Assembly: GCA_038210185.1 (NCBI GenBank)
Contig: JBBQWX010000002.1
Coordinates: 1 to 64,000, forward strand
Direction of reading: 5' to 3'
Length of the DNA stretch: 64,000 bases
Source of the DNA: Fodinibacter sp038210185
GTDB taxonomy: Bacteria > Actinomycetota > Actinomycetes > Actinomycetales > Dermatophilaceae
Positions 7,898-18,650 of the stretch are shown piece after piece; position 1 is the stretch's first letter, and every line of letters begins with the position of its first letter. Under the pieces are notes generated by a model. That model did no database searches. It was not told the DNA's origin and was given only the letters and a program-made list of their open reading frames with translations. Both the position numbers and the translations under genes were made by a program.

Positions 7898-10800
7898 TCA
7901 GGTGCTGGCGCCGACCCGGATGACCGAGCGCAGCGTGCGCAGGGCCACCGACAGCGCCGCGATGTTCGGGGTGTCCAGGCGGCGGATCGCCGACAGGGCC
8001 GTCTTGCTGCGCTGCACCGAGTCCTTGTTCGCCCTCTCCCAGGCCTCCCACTGTGCGGCGGGCTCGGCGTCGGCGGCGCCGACCTCGATCACCGAGCGGG
8101 TCAGCGACTCGAGCACGGAGTAGAGGTCGTCACGGAGCGCCCCGCGCGCCAAAGCGTCCCAGCGGTCGTCGCGCGGCAGGCCGGTGACCTTGCCGAGCAT
8201 CGCGTCGATGCCGAACCGCTCCGAGACCAGGTAGTACAGCGGCGCCACGTCGATCGGCGCGCGGCCGGTGTCGGTCGCGATGTCGACGATGTCGAGCAGG
8301 GAGTACCAGTCGAGCAGGGAGGCCGCGCGCACGGCGAGCTCGTCGGGCACACCGGCCTTGGTCAGCTCGGCCGCCCTGCGCTCGAGGCGGCGCTTCTCCT
8401 CGCCGCGCAGCAGCGCCGGCACCTGGGTGCGCAGGTCGCGCACGATGCCGGAGAAGCGCTCGATCTCGGCGCCGATGTCCAGGGTCGACGGCCGCGCGGT
8501 GAGGAACCACCGCACCGAGCGGTCGAGCAGCCGGCGGAACTCGAGGTAGAGCGCGGTCTGGGCGGATGTGCCCACGACGTTGTCGAGCGCTTCGACCTCG
8601 CGGACGTAGTCGGCCAGGCCGAACACCTCGCGGCACACGACGAACGCCCGGGTGACCTGCTCGGGGGTCGCCCCGGCCTCCTCCTGCGCCCGGAACGCGA
8701 AGGTGATGCCGCCGCGGTTGACCATCGAGTTGACGACCGCGTTGGTGACGATCTCACGGCGCAGGGGGTGACCCGCGAGCTCACCGGAGTAGTGCTCGCG
8801 GATCTGGGGCGGGAAGTACTCGGCCAGGGTGCGCTCGAAGTACGGGTCGTCGGGGATCGAGCTGGCGAGGATGTCCTGCTTCAGGGCGAGCTTGGCGTAG
8901 GCGACGAGCACCGAGAACTCCGGTGACTTCAGGCCCAGGCCGTCGTGGACCCGCTTCTCGATCTCGGCGTCGGTCGGGAGGAACTCCAGCGCGCGGTCGA
9001 GGTCACCGCGCTCCTCGAGCCAGCGGATCAGCCGCTCGTGCACGCTGGCCATCGAGTTCTCCTGAGCCCGCGCGTTGCCCAGCAGCACGTTCTGCTCGTA
9101 GTTGTCGCGCAGCACGTGCTCGGCGACGTCGTCGGTCATCGCCGCGAGTAGCTCGTTGCGCTGCTCGATGGTGAGCTCGCCCCGGCGGACCACCTCACCG
9201 AGCAGGACCTTGATGTTGACCTCGTGGTCGGAGGTGTCGACCCCGGCCGAGTTGTCGATGGCGTCGGTGTTGACCCGCACCCCGCAGAACGCCGCCTCGA
9301 TGCGGCCGAGCTGCGAGAGCCCGAGGTTGCCGCCCTCGCCGACCACCTTGACCCGAAGCTGCTTACCGTCGACCCGGATGGCGTCGTTCGCCCGGTCGCC
9401 GATCGAGAGATGGTCCTCGGTGGACGCCTTGACGTAGGTACCGATGCCGCCGTTCCACAGCAGGTCGACCGGAGCGAGCAGGATGGCGTGGATCAGCTCG
9501 GCCGGGGTCATCGTGGCGACCCCGGTGATGCCGAGCGCCCCCGCCATCTCGGGCGTGATCGGGATGGACTTCAGGCTGCGGGGGAAGACCCCGCCCCCGG
9601 ACGAGAGGAGCGAGGTGTCGTAGTCGCCCCACGACGAGCGCGGCAGGCCGAACAGGCGACGGCGCTCGGCCAAGGAGGCCGCGGCATCCGGGGTCGGGTC
9701 GACGAAGACGTGCCGGTGGTCGAACGCGGCGACCAGCCGGATGTGCTCGGACAGCAGCATGCCGTTGCCGAAGACGTCGCCGCTCATGTCGCCGACGCCG
9801 ACCACCGTGAAGTCCTGGGTCTGGGTGTCGAGACCCATCTCGCGGAAGTGCCGCTTGACCGACTCCCAGGCGCCCCGGGCGGTGATGCCCATCGTCTTGT
9901 GGTCGTAGCCGGCCGACCCACCCGACGCGAAGGCGTCGTCGAGCCAGAAGCCGTAGGACTGGGCGACACCGTTGGCGATGTCGGAGAAGGTCGCGGTGCC
10001 CTTGTCGGCGGCGACGACGAGGTAGACGTCGTCGGGGTCGTGACGCACCACGTGCTCCGGCGGCACGGCCGCACCCGCGAGCCGGTTGTCGGTGATGTCC
10101 AGCAGGGCGGAGATGAACATGCGGTAGGCCGCCTTGCCCTCCTCCAGCCACGCCTCGCGGTCGACGGCGGGGTCGGGCAGCTGCTTGGGGTAGAAGCCTC
10201 CCTTGGAACCGGTCGGCACGATCACGGCGTTCTTGACCATCTGGGCCTTGACCAGCCCGAGCACCTCGGTTCGGAAGTCCTCGCGCCGGTCGGACCAGCG
10301 CAGGCCGCCGCGGGCGACCGGGCCGAAGCGCAGGTGCACGCCCTCGACGCGGGGGCTGTAGACCCAGATCTCGTACCGGGGGCGGGGCGCCGGCAGGTCG
10401 GGAACCGCCTTCGGGTTGAGCTTGAGCGAGACGTAGGACTTGATCCCGCCGTCGGCGCCCGGCTGGTAGAAGTTCGTCCGCAGCCCGGCCCGGATGACGC
10501 CCAGGAAGGTCCGGATGATGCGGTCGTGGTCGAGCGAGGACACCTCGTCGAGTGCGTCGCCGACGTGACCGGCGACCTGATCCTCGGCGGTGGTGCGCTC
10601 GCCGGTGACGTCACCGGCATACCGCTGGGGGTCGAACCGGGTCTCCCACAGCTCGACGAGGTCGCGCGCGATGGCGGGGTGCGAGACGAGGGCGTCCTCC
10701 AGGTAGTGCTGGGAGTACGTGGCCCGGGTCTGGCGAAGGTACTTCGCGACGGTGCGGAGCACCACGACCTGCCGCCAGGTCAGCTGGGCCGCCAGCACGA

Positions 10801-12787
10801 GCCGGTTGAAACCGTCGCTCTCGGCGTGGCCGTCCCAGACGGCCGCCACGGCGCCCTCGAACAGGTCACGGAGCCGGTCGGCGGGGAACTCCTCCCACAT
10901 GGCGGCGTCGGGTACCCGCAGCCCGAAGTCGTAGACGTGCAGATGGGTGCCGTCGGCGCGAGCGACCTCGTAGGGCTGCTCGTCGACGACCTCGACGCCC
11001 ATGTGGGTGAAGATCGGCAGGATGTCGGTGAGGCTGAGTGGGTCGACGCGGAACAGCTTGAAACGGCGCACGTCGTCGTGGGCGTCGGCAGGGCGGTAGA
11101 GCACGACGCTCGTGCCGGTGCCGGCCCCGAGCCGGTCGAGGTGGCTGAGGTCGGCCACGCCCTGGTTGACGCTGAACGTCTCCTCGTAGGCGGTCGGGAA
11201 GGCGCGTCCGAACCGGTCCATGAGCCGGTCGCCCGCTTCCTCGCCGTGGGCAGCACGCAGCGCGTCGCCGAGCCGGTCGCTCCACGTGCGACTGACCTCG
11301 ACGAGGCGGTGCTCGAGGGCGTCCTCCTCGGCGCGGCCGAGGGTGCGCACCCGCTGACCCTTGGGCAGGCGCACGACGAACTGCAGCCTGGACAGGGCCG
11401 ACTCGCTGACCCGCGCCGAGAACTCCACCGACTCGCCACCGAAGGTGTCCTTGAGGATGTCGGCCATCCGCAGCCGAACAGTGGTGTTGTAACGGTCGCG
11501 CGGAATGTAGACCAGGCACGACACGAAGCGGCCGAAGTCGTCCTCGCGGATGAACAGCTTGGTGCGGCGGCGCTCCTGCAGCTGGGTCACCGCTATCGAC
11601 GTCTCGTAGAGCTGCTCGACGCTGGCCTGGATCAGCTCGTCGCGCGGGTAGCTCTCGAGCACCCCGAGCAGGTCCTTGCCGGTGTGGCTGTCGGGAGCCA
11701 CCCCCGACCGCTCGAGCACGGCGTGCACCTTCTCGGCCACCAGTGGCACCCGCATCACCGACTCGGTGTAGGCCGTCGACGCATACAGACCGAGGAACCG
11801 GCGCTCGCCGACCACCCGGCCCTGCTCGTCGTACTGCTTGACCCCGACGTAGTCCAGGTGGGTGACCCGGTGCACGGTGGAGCGGGTGTTGGCCTTGGTG
11901 AGCACCAGGATGTTGGGCTCGTGCGCCTTCGCGGACGCCTGTGGGGTCAGCAGGGCGGGGTCCTGGCCGAGCGGCGGGTCCGAGCGCAGCAGCCCCAGCC
12001 CGGACCCGGTGACCGGGGAGATGAACTCACCCTCGGCGGTCTGGCGCAGGGTGTAGTCCCGCAAGCCGAGGAATGTGAAGTGGTCATCGGCCATCCAGCG
12101 AAGGAAGCGGATGGCCAGCGCGGTCTCGTCGGCATCCACACTCTGCGGCGGCGACCCTTCGAGCTCGGCGGCCAGCACGAGGCACCTGCTGCGCATCTTC
12201 GGCCAGTCCTCGACGGACTGCCGTACGTCCTCGAGCACCAGGCGCACCGTGCGCTCGAGCTCGGCACGGCGGTCCTCGTCGCTCTCGCGGTCGATCGACA
12301 GCAGCATCCACGACTCGGCCAGCTCGCCCACCGCGACCTTGACCTTCCTGCCGGTGACGTCGCGGGCGACGACCTGCTCGAGCTCACCCGCGGCGTCGCG
12401 GCTGACCACGAGCTGGGGGTGCACGATGAGGTGGATGTCGATGCCGGCGTTGACCAGGGCGCCGGTGACCGAGTCGACGAGGAAGGGCATGTCGTCGGTG
12501 ACGATCTGGATGATCGTGCGGGCGTTGGACCAGCCGTCGATGTCGGTGCTCGGGTTGTAGACCCGCACGTTGGCCACGCCGGGCAGCCGGTGCTGGGCGA
12601 GCTCGAGGTGGCTCGCGGCCGCGCCCGCGTAGATGTCCGGGGTCCGCGAGGTGAGCTCGTCCAGAGGCACGTGACGGAAGTAGCGTGCGACGAACTCGGC
12701 TCCCTCGCCGTCCGGCGCGGCCGCCTCGAACGCTGCAGTGATCGGCTCGAGCACGTCCTCGCGGGTGCGAACCTCAGGGGTCGACAT
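7898..12787 (-). CDS. gdh: NAD-specific glutamate dehydrogenase, large (GDH180) class
   Basis: Converts L-glutamate and NAD+ to 2-oxoglutarate, ammonia and NADH in the cytoplasm. At 1629 residues it has the usual length of the GDH180 family of streptomycetes and mycobacteria (Rv2476c). The long N-terminal half holds ACT-like regulatory segments (for example VRVYNPSTDIDGWSNARTI and MPFLVDSVTGAL). The catalytic part shows RFGPVARGGLRWSDRREDF, GSKGGF with a nearby lysine, a PVDLLWNGGIGTY stretch, and the nucleotide-binding KVVGEGGNLG. The ATG start is preceded by GGAGTGTCACCGC. It is monocistronic; two palindromic repeats follow its stop. In mycobacteria the orthologue is inhibited by the FHA protein GarA, which is not seen here. 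Confidence 0.96.
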   Translation of the reverse strand: MSTPEVRTREDVLEPITAAFEAAAPDGEGAEFVARYFRHVPLDELTSRTPDIYAGAAASHLELAQHRLPGVANVRVYNPSTDIDGWSNARTIIQIVTDDMPFLVDSVTGALVNAGIDIHLIVHPQLVVSRDAAGELEQVVARDVTGRKVKVAVGELAESWMLLSIDRESDEDRRAELERTVRLVLEDVRQSVEDWPKMRSRCLVLAAELEGSPPQSVDADETALAIRFLRWMADDHFTFLGLRDYTLRQTAEGEFISPVTGSGLGLLRSDPPLGQDPALLTPQASAKAHEPNILVLTKANTRSTVHRVTHLDYVGVKQYDEQGRVVGERRFLGLYASTAYTESVMRVPLVAEKVHAVLERSGVAPDSHTGKDLLGVLESYPRDELIQASVEQLYETSIAVTQLQERRRTKLFIREDDFGRFVSCLVYIPRDRYNTTVRLRMADILKDTFGGESVEFSARVSESALSRLQFVVRLPKGQRVRTLGRAEEDALEHRLVEVSRTWSDRLGDALRAAHGEEAGDRLMDRFGRAFPTAYEETFSVNQGVADLSHLDRLGAGTGTSVVLYRPADAHDDVRRFKLFRVDPLSLTDILPIFTHMGVEVVDEQPYEVARADGTHLHVYDFGLRVPDAAMWEEFPADRLRDLFEGAVAAVWDGHAESDGFNRLVLAAQLTWRQVVVLRTVAKYLRQTRATYSQHYLEDALVSHPAIARDLVELWETRFDPQRYAGDVTGERTTAEDQVAGHVGDALDEVSSLDHDRIIRTFLGVIRAGLRTNFYQPGADGGIKSYVSLKLNPKAVPDLPAPRPRYEIWVYSPRVEGVHLRFGPVARGGLRWSDRREDFRTEVLGLVKAQMVKNAVIVPTGSKGGFYPKQLPDPAVDREAWLEEGKAAYRMFISALLDITDNRLAGAAVPPEHVVRHDPDDVYLVVAADKGTATFSDIANGVAQSYGFWLDDAFASGGSAGYDHKTMGITARGAWESVKRHFREMGLDTQTQDFTVVGVGDMSGDVFGNGMLLSEHIRLVAAFDHRHVFVDPTPDAAASLAERRRLFGLPRSSWGDYDTSLLSSGGGVFPRSLKSIPITPEMAGALGITGVATMTPAELIHAILLAPVDLLWNGGIGTYVKASTEDHLSIGDRANDAIRVDGKQLRVKVVGEGGNLGLSQLGRIEAAFCGVRVNTDAIDNSAGVDTSDHEVNIKVLLGEVVRRGELTIEQRNELLAAMTDDVAEHVLRDNYEQNVLLGNARAQENSMASVHERLIRWLEERGDLDRALEFLPTDAEIEKRVHDGLGLKSPEFSVLVAYAKLALKQDILASSIPDDPYFERTLAEYFPPQIREHYSGELAGHPLRREIVTNAVVNSMVNRGGITFAFRAQEEAGATPEQVTRAFVVCREVFGLADYVREVEALDNVVGTSAQTALYLEFRRLLDRSVRWFLTARPSTLDIGAEIERFSGIVRDLRTQVPALLRGEEKRRLERRAAELTKAGVPDELAVRAASLLDWYSLLDIVDIATDTGRAPIDVAPLYYLVSERFGIDAMLGKVTGLPRDDRWDALARGALRDDLYSVLESLTRSVIEVGAADAEPAAQWEAWERANKDSVQRSKTALSAIRRLDTPNIAALSVALRTLRSVIRVGAST

Positions 12788-12967
12788 GGTGCGGTGACAC
12801 TCCTTCGTCGCTTCTCACCGGGTGCGGTGGGGCACGTCATCGTGTCCTTGGCCGAGCCTATCCACTCCCGGAGGATCTGCCGGGGGACGAAGCCCGCCAT
12901 GTCTCGCGGACGGGACACCCGCGGGGGGGGCGGCGGTGCTCAGCCCGAGCCGATCCGACCGGCGAGC

Positions 12968-13138
12968 ATGCTGGTGACGATGACGGAGGTGATGGTCGGC
13001 GGCCTCCCGTGGGCCCACATCGACATCGCCGGCACGGGCCAGGCTGAGGCGAGCACCCGCTGGATCCCCAAGGGCCCCACGGCCTTCGGCTCACGACTGC
13101 TCGTGGAGCTCGCTGAGCACTTCGAGCCCGCCACCTGA
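12968..13138 (+). pseudogene. Remnant resembling the C-terminus of an M17 leucyl aminopeptidase
   Basis: A short open frame ends TEVMVGGLPWAHIDIAGTGQ and then KGPTAFGSRLLVELAEHFEP. The PWAH(I/L)DIAGT segment and the KG-x-TAFG-x-RLL tail match what I know of the C-terminal end of actinobacterial M17 leucyl aminopeptidases. The rest of the enzyme (about 400 residues with the metal ligands) is absent, because the glutamate dehydrogenase gene starts divergently only 180 bp upstream. An in-frame ATG at 12899 could extend it by 23 residues of low-complexity sequence. Either a decayed fragment or a small expressed protein; the former seems likelier. Confidence 0.45.
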
Positions 13139-13186
13139 CCTGCGCGGAGTGAGGGCCGCCGACGAGGATCTCCGGCCGGGCTCCTC

Positions 13187-14608
13187 CTACTCGGCGATGA
13201 CGTCGAGGGTGTGCACTGTCGGGTCGGCGGCATAGGCGATCCGACTGCCGGCCGCTCGGGCGGCCTGCAGCGCCTCCACTGCCTCGAGGGTGACCTCCTC
13301 CCCCGGCGCCAGCACCGGGATGCCGGGTGGGTAGGGCGCGACCAGCTCGGCGCTGACCCTGCCCACCGCCTGCGCGACGGCCACACTCTCGCGAGGTGCG
13401 AAGAACGCCTCGCGCGGGCTCGTCACGGTGATCGGGTCGACCGCCCACATTCCCGAGGTGACGACCGCACGGGGGCGCCCACGGTGCCGGTCGACGGACT
13501 CGGCCAGCGCGATCGCGAGGTCGACCAGCCCCTCGTGCGTGTCGGCGAGGGTCACCATCGCGACGACGGTGTCGCGATCGGCCATCTCGACCGGCATCCT
13601 GCGGGCGAGCAGGTCGGCCTCCACGGCGTTGCCGTCGGCACCGGTGCCGGGCAGCACCAGGGTGAGCCTCATCGGGTCGACCCCCGGGCCGTCGAGCGCC
13701 ACAAGGCCGGGCACGCGCGCCAGGCGCTTCCGCACCGTCGCCACGGCCTCGATCACCGGGCCGAGCAGGGCGGCACCGTCACGAGCGAGCAGGGCCCGGG
13801 CGGCGTCGATGCTCGCGAGGATCGCGCCGGACGGGCTGGTCGTGGCCGTGGCCTCGACCGCCGCGTCGAACCTGGCCCGGCCGAGGCGCCGGCTGCGGGC
13901 CAGCACCAGAGCCCCCTGCGACCAGGCCGGCAGCGCCTTGTGCGCACTGGTCACCAGGGCGTCGGCGCCTGCTGCCAGTGCGTGGGGCGGCAGCGACGGG
14001 TGGAACCCCAGGTGCGCACCCCACGCGGCGTCGACAACGAGCGGGATGCCGTGCCGGTGCGCCACCGTGGCCAGCCCTGCCACGTCGCCGACCGTGCCCA
14101 CGTAGGACGGGTCGCCGACGAAGACCGCGTGGGCGTCGGGCGCGGCCGCCAGGGCGGCCTCGAGGGCCGTGGGGGTGACCCCGGTGGGCAGGCCGTGGCC
14201 CGGGTCGACCTCCGGGCGCAGCCACACCGGCTCCAGACCCGCGAGCACCAGCCCGAGCAGCATCGAGCGGTGCAGGGTACGAGCCACGACCACTCGGTCT
14301 CCCGGGGCCGCGACGGCCAGGGCCAGTGCCTGGTTGCCGTGCGTGGAGCCCCCCACCGAGAAGCGGCACAGGTCGGCGCCCCAGAGCCTGGCGGCTCGCA
14401 GCTCGGCCTCGGCGAGCACCCCCCGCGCCAGCTTCATCGTGTCGAGGCCGGCGTAGAGCGGCACGTCCCCGGCGACGACGTCGCCGACGAGGTCGTGGCG
14501 CTGCTTGTGTCCGGGGATCGTGAACGGGGACGACGCCTCCTCCTGGAAGCGCAGCCAGGCGTCGAGCAGCGGCGCGTCGCCGCGCAGGCGCCGGGGGTCA
14601 GTGGGCAT
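13187..14608 (-). CDS. Orn/Lys/Arg decarboxylase family PLP enzyme
   Basis: PLP-dependent fold-type I enzyme of 473 residues, the length of the short SpeA/YaaO-like Orn/Lys/Arg decarboxylases that lack the wing domain. The N-terminus has PFTIPGHKQRHD, then RFSVGGSTHGNQALALA. The Schiff-base lysine lies in TSAHKALPAWSQGALV, and the aspartate that pairs with the pyridine nitrogen is in VVDAAWGAHL. Likely reaction: decarboxylation of arginine, lysine or ornithine to a polyamine precursor; the substrate cannot be read from sequence. Its ATG overlaps the end of the small upstream gene by 11 nt, so the two are probably translationally coupled. Confidence 0.9.
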   Translation of the reverse strand: MPTDPRRLRGDAPLLDAWLRFQEEASSPFTIPGHKQRHDLVGDVVAGDVPLYAGLDTMKLARGVLAEAELRAARLWGADLCRFSVGGSTHGNQALALAVAAPGDRVVVARTLHRSMLLGLVLAGLEPVWLRPEVDPGHGLPTGVTPTALEAALAAAPDAHAVFVGDPSYVGTVGDVAGLATVAHRHGIPLVVDAAWGAHLGFHPSLPPHALAAGADALVTSAHKALPAWSQGALVLARSRRLGRARFDAAVEATATTSPSGAILASIDAARALLARDGAALLGPVIEAVATVRKRLARVPGLVALDGPGVDPMRLTLVLPGTGADGNAVEADLLARRMPVEMADRDTVVAMVTLADTHEGLVDLAIALAESVDRHRGRPRAVVTSGMWAVDPITVTSPREAFFAPRESVAVAQAVGRVSAELVAPYPPGIPVLAPGEEVTLEAVEALQAARAAGSRIAYAADPTVHTLDVIAE

Positions 14609-14834
14609 GCTCGGCCACCCAGCCCTCGACCACGGGGGTGAACGGCGACGGCATCCCCTCGACGCCGACGGTGTCGAGGTGACCGGTCAGCACCACGGTG
14701 GGGCCTGAGGGTGCCCCCGGGCCGATGGCGACCAGCTCTGCGGCGAGGGCTGTCGCGGCGGCACGAAGCACCTCGTCGCGAGGCGCGTCGGAGCCGACGT
14801 CCAGCAGGGCGTGGGGGCGGTCGTCGATGGCCAC
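14598..14834 (-). CDS. Small hypothetical protein coupled to the decarboxylase
   Basis: A 78-residue acidic protein starting MAIDDRPHALLDVGSD and ending EGWVAEHAH. It overlaps the decarboxylase start by 11 nt, which suggests one transcript and coupled translation. The helix DEVLRAAATALAAELVAI and the segment VVLTGHLDTVGVEGM are the only distinctive parts. I do not recognise a family. A GTG start at 14834 is used. Its upstream region contains three tandem palindromic repeats (14881-15003). Confidence 0.65.
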   Translation of the reverse strand: MAIDDRPHALLDVGSDAPRDEVLRAAATALAAELVAIGPGAPSGPTVVLTGHLDTVGVEGMPSPFTPVVEGWVAEHAH

Positions 14835-14880
14835 CCGGCGACCCTACGCCGCGACTGGCGAGCCCTGCAGGTTCGGTCCG

Positions 14881-15003
14881 GTGTACCCACAGTGACCTAT
14901 TGGTCGATCTCGGTACGGGCCGGTGTACCCACAGTGACCTATTGGTCGATCTCGGTACGGGCCGGTGTACCGGGAGTGACCTAATGGTCGATCTCGGTAC
15001 GGC
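14881..15003. repeat. Three tandem 42-bp copies of the dispersed palindromic repeat (site B)
   Basis: Copies begin at 14881, 14923 and 14965 with an exact 42-bp period. Each holds GTGACCTATTGGTCGATCTC followed by GGTACGG; the third has TAAT in place of TATT and a changed left flank. The first two units are identical, which indicates recent duplication or conversion. They fill most of the divergent intergenic region between 14834 (minus) and 15071 (plus), where both promoters must lie. Confidence 0.9.
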
Positions 15004-15070
15004 TGCGCCTGCGGATCGGGGCTGTGGGTAACCCGGCCGTCCCGTCGCCCGGAGTCCCTAGAGTGGGCGG

Positions 15071-15361
15071 GTGCCCCTCGGACCCGACCCGGAGCGTGCC
15101 CGCACCGCCCTCGCGGAGCTCGACACCCTGCGCGACACCGTGACCGTGGCCGAGGACGACGTGCTCGCCTGCCTCGTCGTCACCGGCGAGCCCGGGCCGC
15201 AGCGCGTGCTTGACGACTGGCTCGACCAGGTGGCCGACACGCTGCGGGCCCTCGGCGAGACGGCCGCCGACCTGTCCCCCGTGCTGGCGCGGTACACGGT
15301 GACCGGCCCGCCCGCGCCGACGCCGGTCGAGCGCCCGATCGACGCACCGAGGATGCCGTGA
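15071..15361 (+). CDS. Small helical protein, hypothetical (partner of WXG-like gene)
   Basis: A 96-residue acidic, alanine-rich protein starting at a GTG (MPLGPDPERARTALAELDTL). The middle is predicted helical, with VLDDWLDQVADTLRALGETA. Its stop overlaps the start of the next gene in a GTGA, so the two are coupled. WXG100-type proteins are often encoded in such small pairs, but no clear W-x-G is present here. The family is not recognised. Confidence 0.7.
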   Translation: MPLGPDPERARTALAELDTLRDTVTVAEDDVLACLVVTGEPGPQRVLDDWLDQVADTLRALGETAADLSPVLARYTVTGPPAPTPVERPIDAPRMP

Positions 15362-15879
15362 GCGTCGTGCCGGGTGACCCGGCATCCCTCTCGGCGTGCG
15401 CGAGCACGGCGCGCTCGGTGGCGCAGCGGCTGGGCGCGCACTCGACCCGCGTGCGCACGGCATCCGATGGCGTGGGCGATGGCTGGACCGGCCGCACCTC
15501 GACGGCCACCCGTCGGCGCGCTGCCCTGCTCGCGGAGTCGGCGGAGGCCACGGCGGCCCAGCTCGACCTGGTCGGCCGGGTGCTTCAGGACCACGCGACC
15601 GACCTCGCCGACCTCGTGGCGCGAGCCCGGACGCTCGAGGAGCGGGCCCGGGCCTCCGGGCTGGACGTGCGAGACGGGCGGGTCGAGATCGGCTGGGGCG
15701 TCACCGGCACGGCCGACGCGGGCGCCGACCGGGCCCGCGAGCAGGCGCGCGCGGCGCTGCAGGCCGAGCTCGACCTCGTGCTGGCCCAGCACCGGCGGCG
15801 TCGCGACTGGGTGCTGGGCGAGCTGCGCACCTCGAGGACCACCCTGGCCGACCTCTCCCACCGGTTGCGCGGCGGGTGA
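15358..15879 (+). CDS. WXG100-like helical protein
   Basis: A 173-residue, nearly all-helical protein. The N-terminal 90 residues look like a WXG100/ESAT-6 hairpin: helix 1, then a turn GDGWTGRTSTATRRR with W-x-G, then helix 2 (TAAQLDLVGRVLQDHATDLA). A C-terminal extension of two more helices carries HRRRRDWVLGELRTSRTTL. There is no signal peptide, as expected for type VII substrates. The only type VII-like ATPase in the window is at 1105-5727, 10 kb away, so a link is speculative. GTG start overlaps the upstream stop by 4 nt. Confidence 0.6.
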   Translation: MSVVPGDPASLSACASTARSVAQRLGAHSTRVRTASDGVGDGWTGRTSTATRRRAALLAESAEATAAQLDLVGRVLQDHATDLADLVARARTLEERARASGLDVRDGRVEIGWGVTGTADAGADRAREQARAALQAELDLVLAQHRRRRDWVLGELRTSRTTLADLSHRLRGG

Positions 15880-15915
15880 GAGGATCGCGTCACCGACCGA
15901 GCGAGAGGACGCCCA

Positions 15916-16410
15916 GTGCGACTGACGACGCGTGAGAAACTGAGCGGGAGCGTGGACGAGGTCCACGCCCTGCTCATCGACCCGGCCTTCCAGGAGGCCA
16001 AGTGCGCCGCAACGACGAACAACGGCGTCTACACCGTCGAGGTCGGCGGCGGCATCGACGGGCACCGGGTGCGCACCGAGCGGCAGCTCCCGTCCGACGG
16101 GCTTGCCGACATGGCGCGCTCGTTCGTCGGCGAGCACCTCACCGTCATCGAGGTGCTCGACTGGAGCGGGATGGGGCCCGACGGCTCGCGGGCCTCGATG
16201 TTCGACATCCACATTAAGGGCGCGCCGCTCACGGTCAAGGGCACGGTGCGGCTCGAGCCCCACGGCGACGAGACCCTCGAGCTCATCGAGGCCGACCTCA
16301 AGGCGAACGTGCCGCTCATCGGCAGCAAGCTCGAGCGGGCGGCGGCCGACCCCATCAACGCGGCGATCCGCATCGAGATCGAGCTGATCCGGTCGTGGCT
16401 CGCCCGCTGA
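15916..16410 (+). CDS. DUF2505 (SRPBCC-like) protein
   Basis: A 164-residue protein of the actinobacterial DUF2505 family, which has an SRPBCC/START-like lipid- or ligand-binding fold. Typical features are the N-terminal MRLTTREKLSGSVDEVHALL, the two strands VRTERQLPSDG and IHIKGAPLTVKGTVRLEPHG, and the C-terminal helix PINAAIRIEIELIRSWLAR. The GTG start follows GCGAGAGGACGCCCA. It is separated by 36 nt from the WXG-like pair and is convergent with pruA. The ligand is unknown. Confidence 0.85.
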   Translation: MRLTTREKLSGSVDEVHALLIDPAFQEAKCAATTNNGVYTVEVGGGIDGHRVRTERQLPSDGLADMARSFVGEHLTVIEVLDWSGMGPDGSRASMFDIHIKGAPLTVKGTVRLEPHGDETLELIEADLKANVPLIGSKLERAAADPINAAIRIEIELIRSWLAR

Positions 16411-16435
16411 CCCCACCCGCGACCTCGTGCGAGGC

Positions 16436-18064
<1,629 letters not shown>

Positions 18065-18172
18065 GCGGTGAGGCTCCTCGGTTCCGGTCGCGACGTCGGG
18101 ATCACCCCCACTCTTGCGCCCCGCCTTCGCGAGATGCAAGCCGCGGCTGCGGGGCCCGCTCGGATGGAGCGG

Positions 18173-18604
18173 TCAGGGCCGGGCGACGATCGCTCGCACG
18201 TCGGCGAGCTCGGTGACGTCGTACCAGAGGAGGTCGGTCGGCTCGCAGCAGCCGGGGTCCTCGTCGACGTGGAACGAGACGATCCGGCGCCGCTCGACCG
18301 GCGCCGAGACCTCGACCCGTGACGGCACGTCGGGATCGGCCGGGAACGCGACGGCGGTCGCGTCGACGTCCGCCGCCGCGATGACCCGACGGCGGGGCGC
18401 GGCCCCGGGCGGTGCGATGGCCTCCTCGGTGGCCGCGACCCACGCCGCGTGCTCGAGCTCCTCCTCGTCGGTGACCAGCCCCGGCTTGCCCAGCGCCGGG
18501 GTCACGGCGTGGGCCGGCCGCGGGATAGGGCGAAGAGCCATGCCATCGGCCAGTGCCCTGAGGTCGGCAGGGGTGATCGGGAGGTAGACCCGGGTGAGCG
18601 GCAT
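18173..18604 (-). CDS. DUF6912-like protein
   Basis: A 143-residue protein starting MPLTRVYLPITPADLRALAD. This N-terminus, the central EEELEHAAWVAATEEAI segment, and the C-terminal WYDVTELADVRAIVARP match my memory of the actinobacterial DUF6912 family, which has no known function. It lies 46 nt downstream of the WS/DGAT gene on the same strand and is probably the last gene of that operon. The ATG has GAGAGGAGCAGGTATGCC-like spacing with AGGAG 6 nt upstream. Confidence 0.7.
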   Translation of the reverse strand: MPLTRVYLPITPADLRALADGMALRPIPRPAHAVTPALGKPGLVTDEEELEHAAWVAATEEAIAPPGAAPRRRVIAAADVDATAVAFPADPDVPSRVEVSAPVERRRIVSFHVDEDPGCCEPTDLLWYDVTELADVRAIVARP

Positions 18605-18650
18605 ACCTGCTCCTCTCTGTGGTCGATGAAGCCGGTCCTGGTGACCGTGG

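Noticed and set aside
9224..13138. Very long plus-strand open frame opposite glutamate dehydrogenase
   Set aside because: It is an antisense shadow: its composition is His/Gly/Arg/Leu-rich without motifs, while the minus strand encodes a clear full-length enzyme. Only the last ~57 codons, beyond the gdh start, look protein-like and are reported separately.
14598..14834. Peptidase M20 fragment, because of GHLDTV
   Set aside because: A single short motif with no other M20 feature; the small ORF is coupled to its neighbour and looks intact.
14881..15003. CRISPR-like array
   Set aside because: The 42-bp units abut with no unique spacers and no cas genes are present.
16411..16435. Terminator between the DUF2505 gene and pruA (cctcg/cgagg)
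   Set aside because: Only 5-bp arms with a 2-nt loop; too weak to call.
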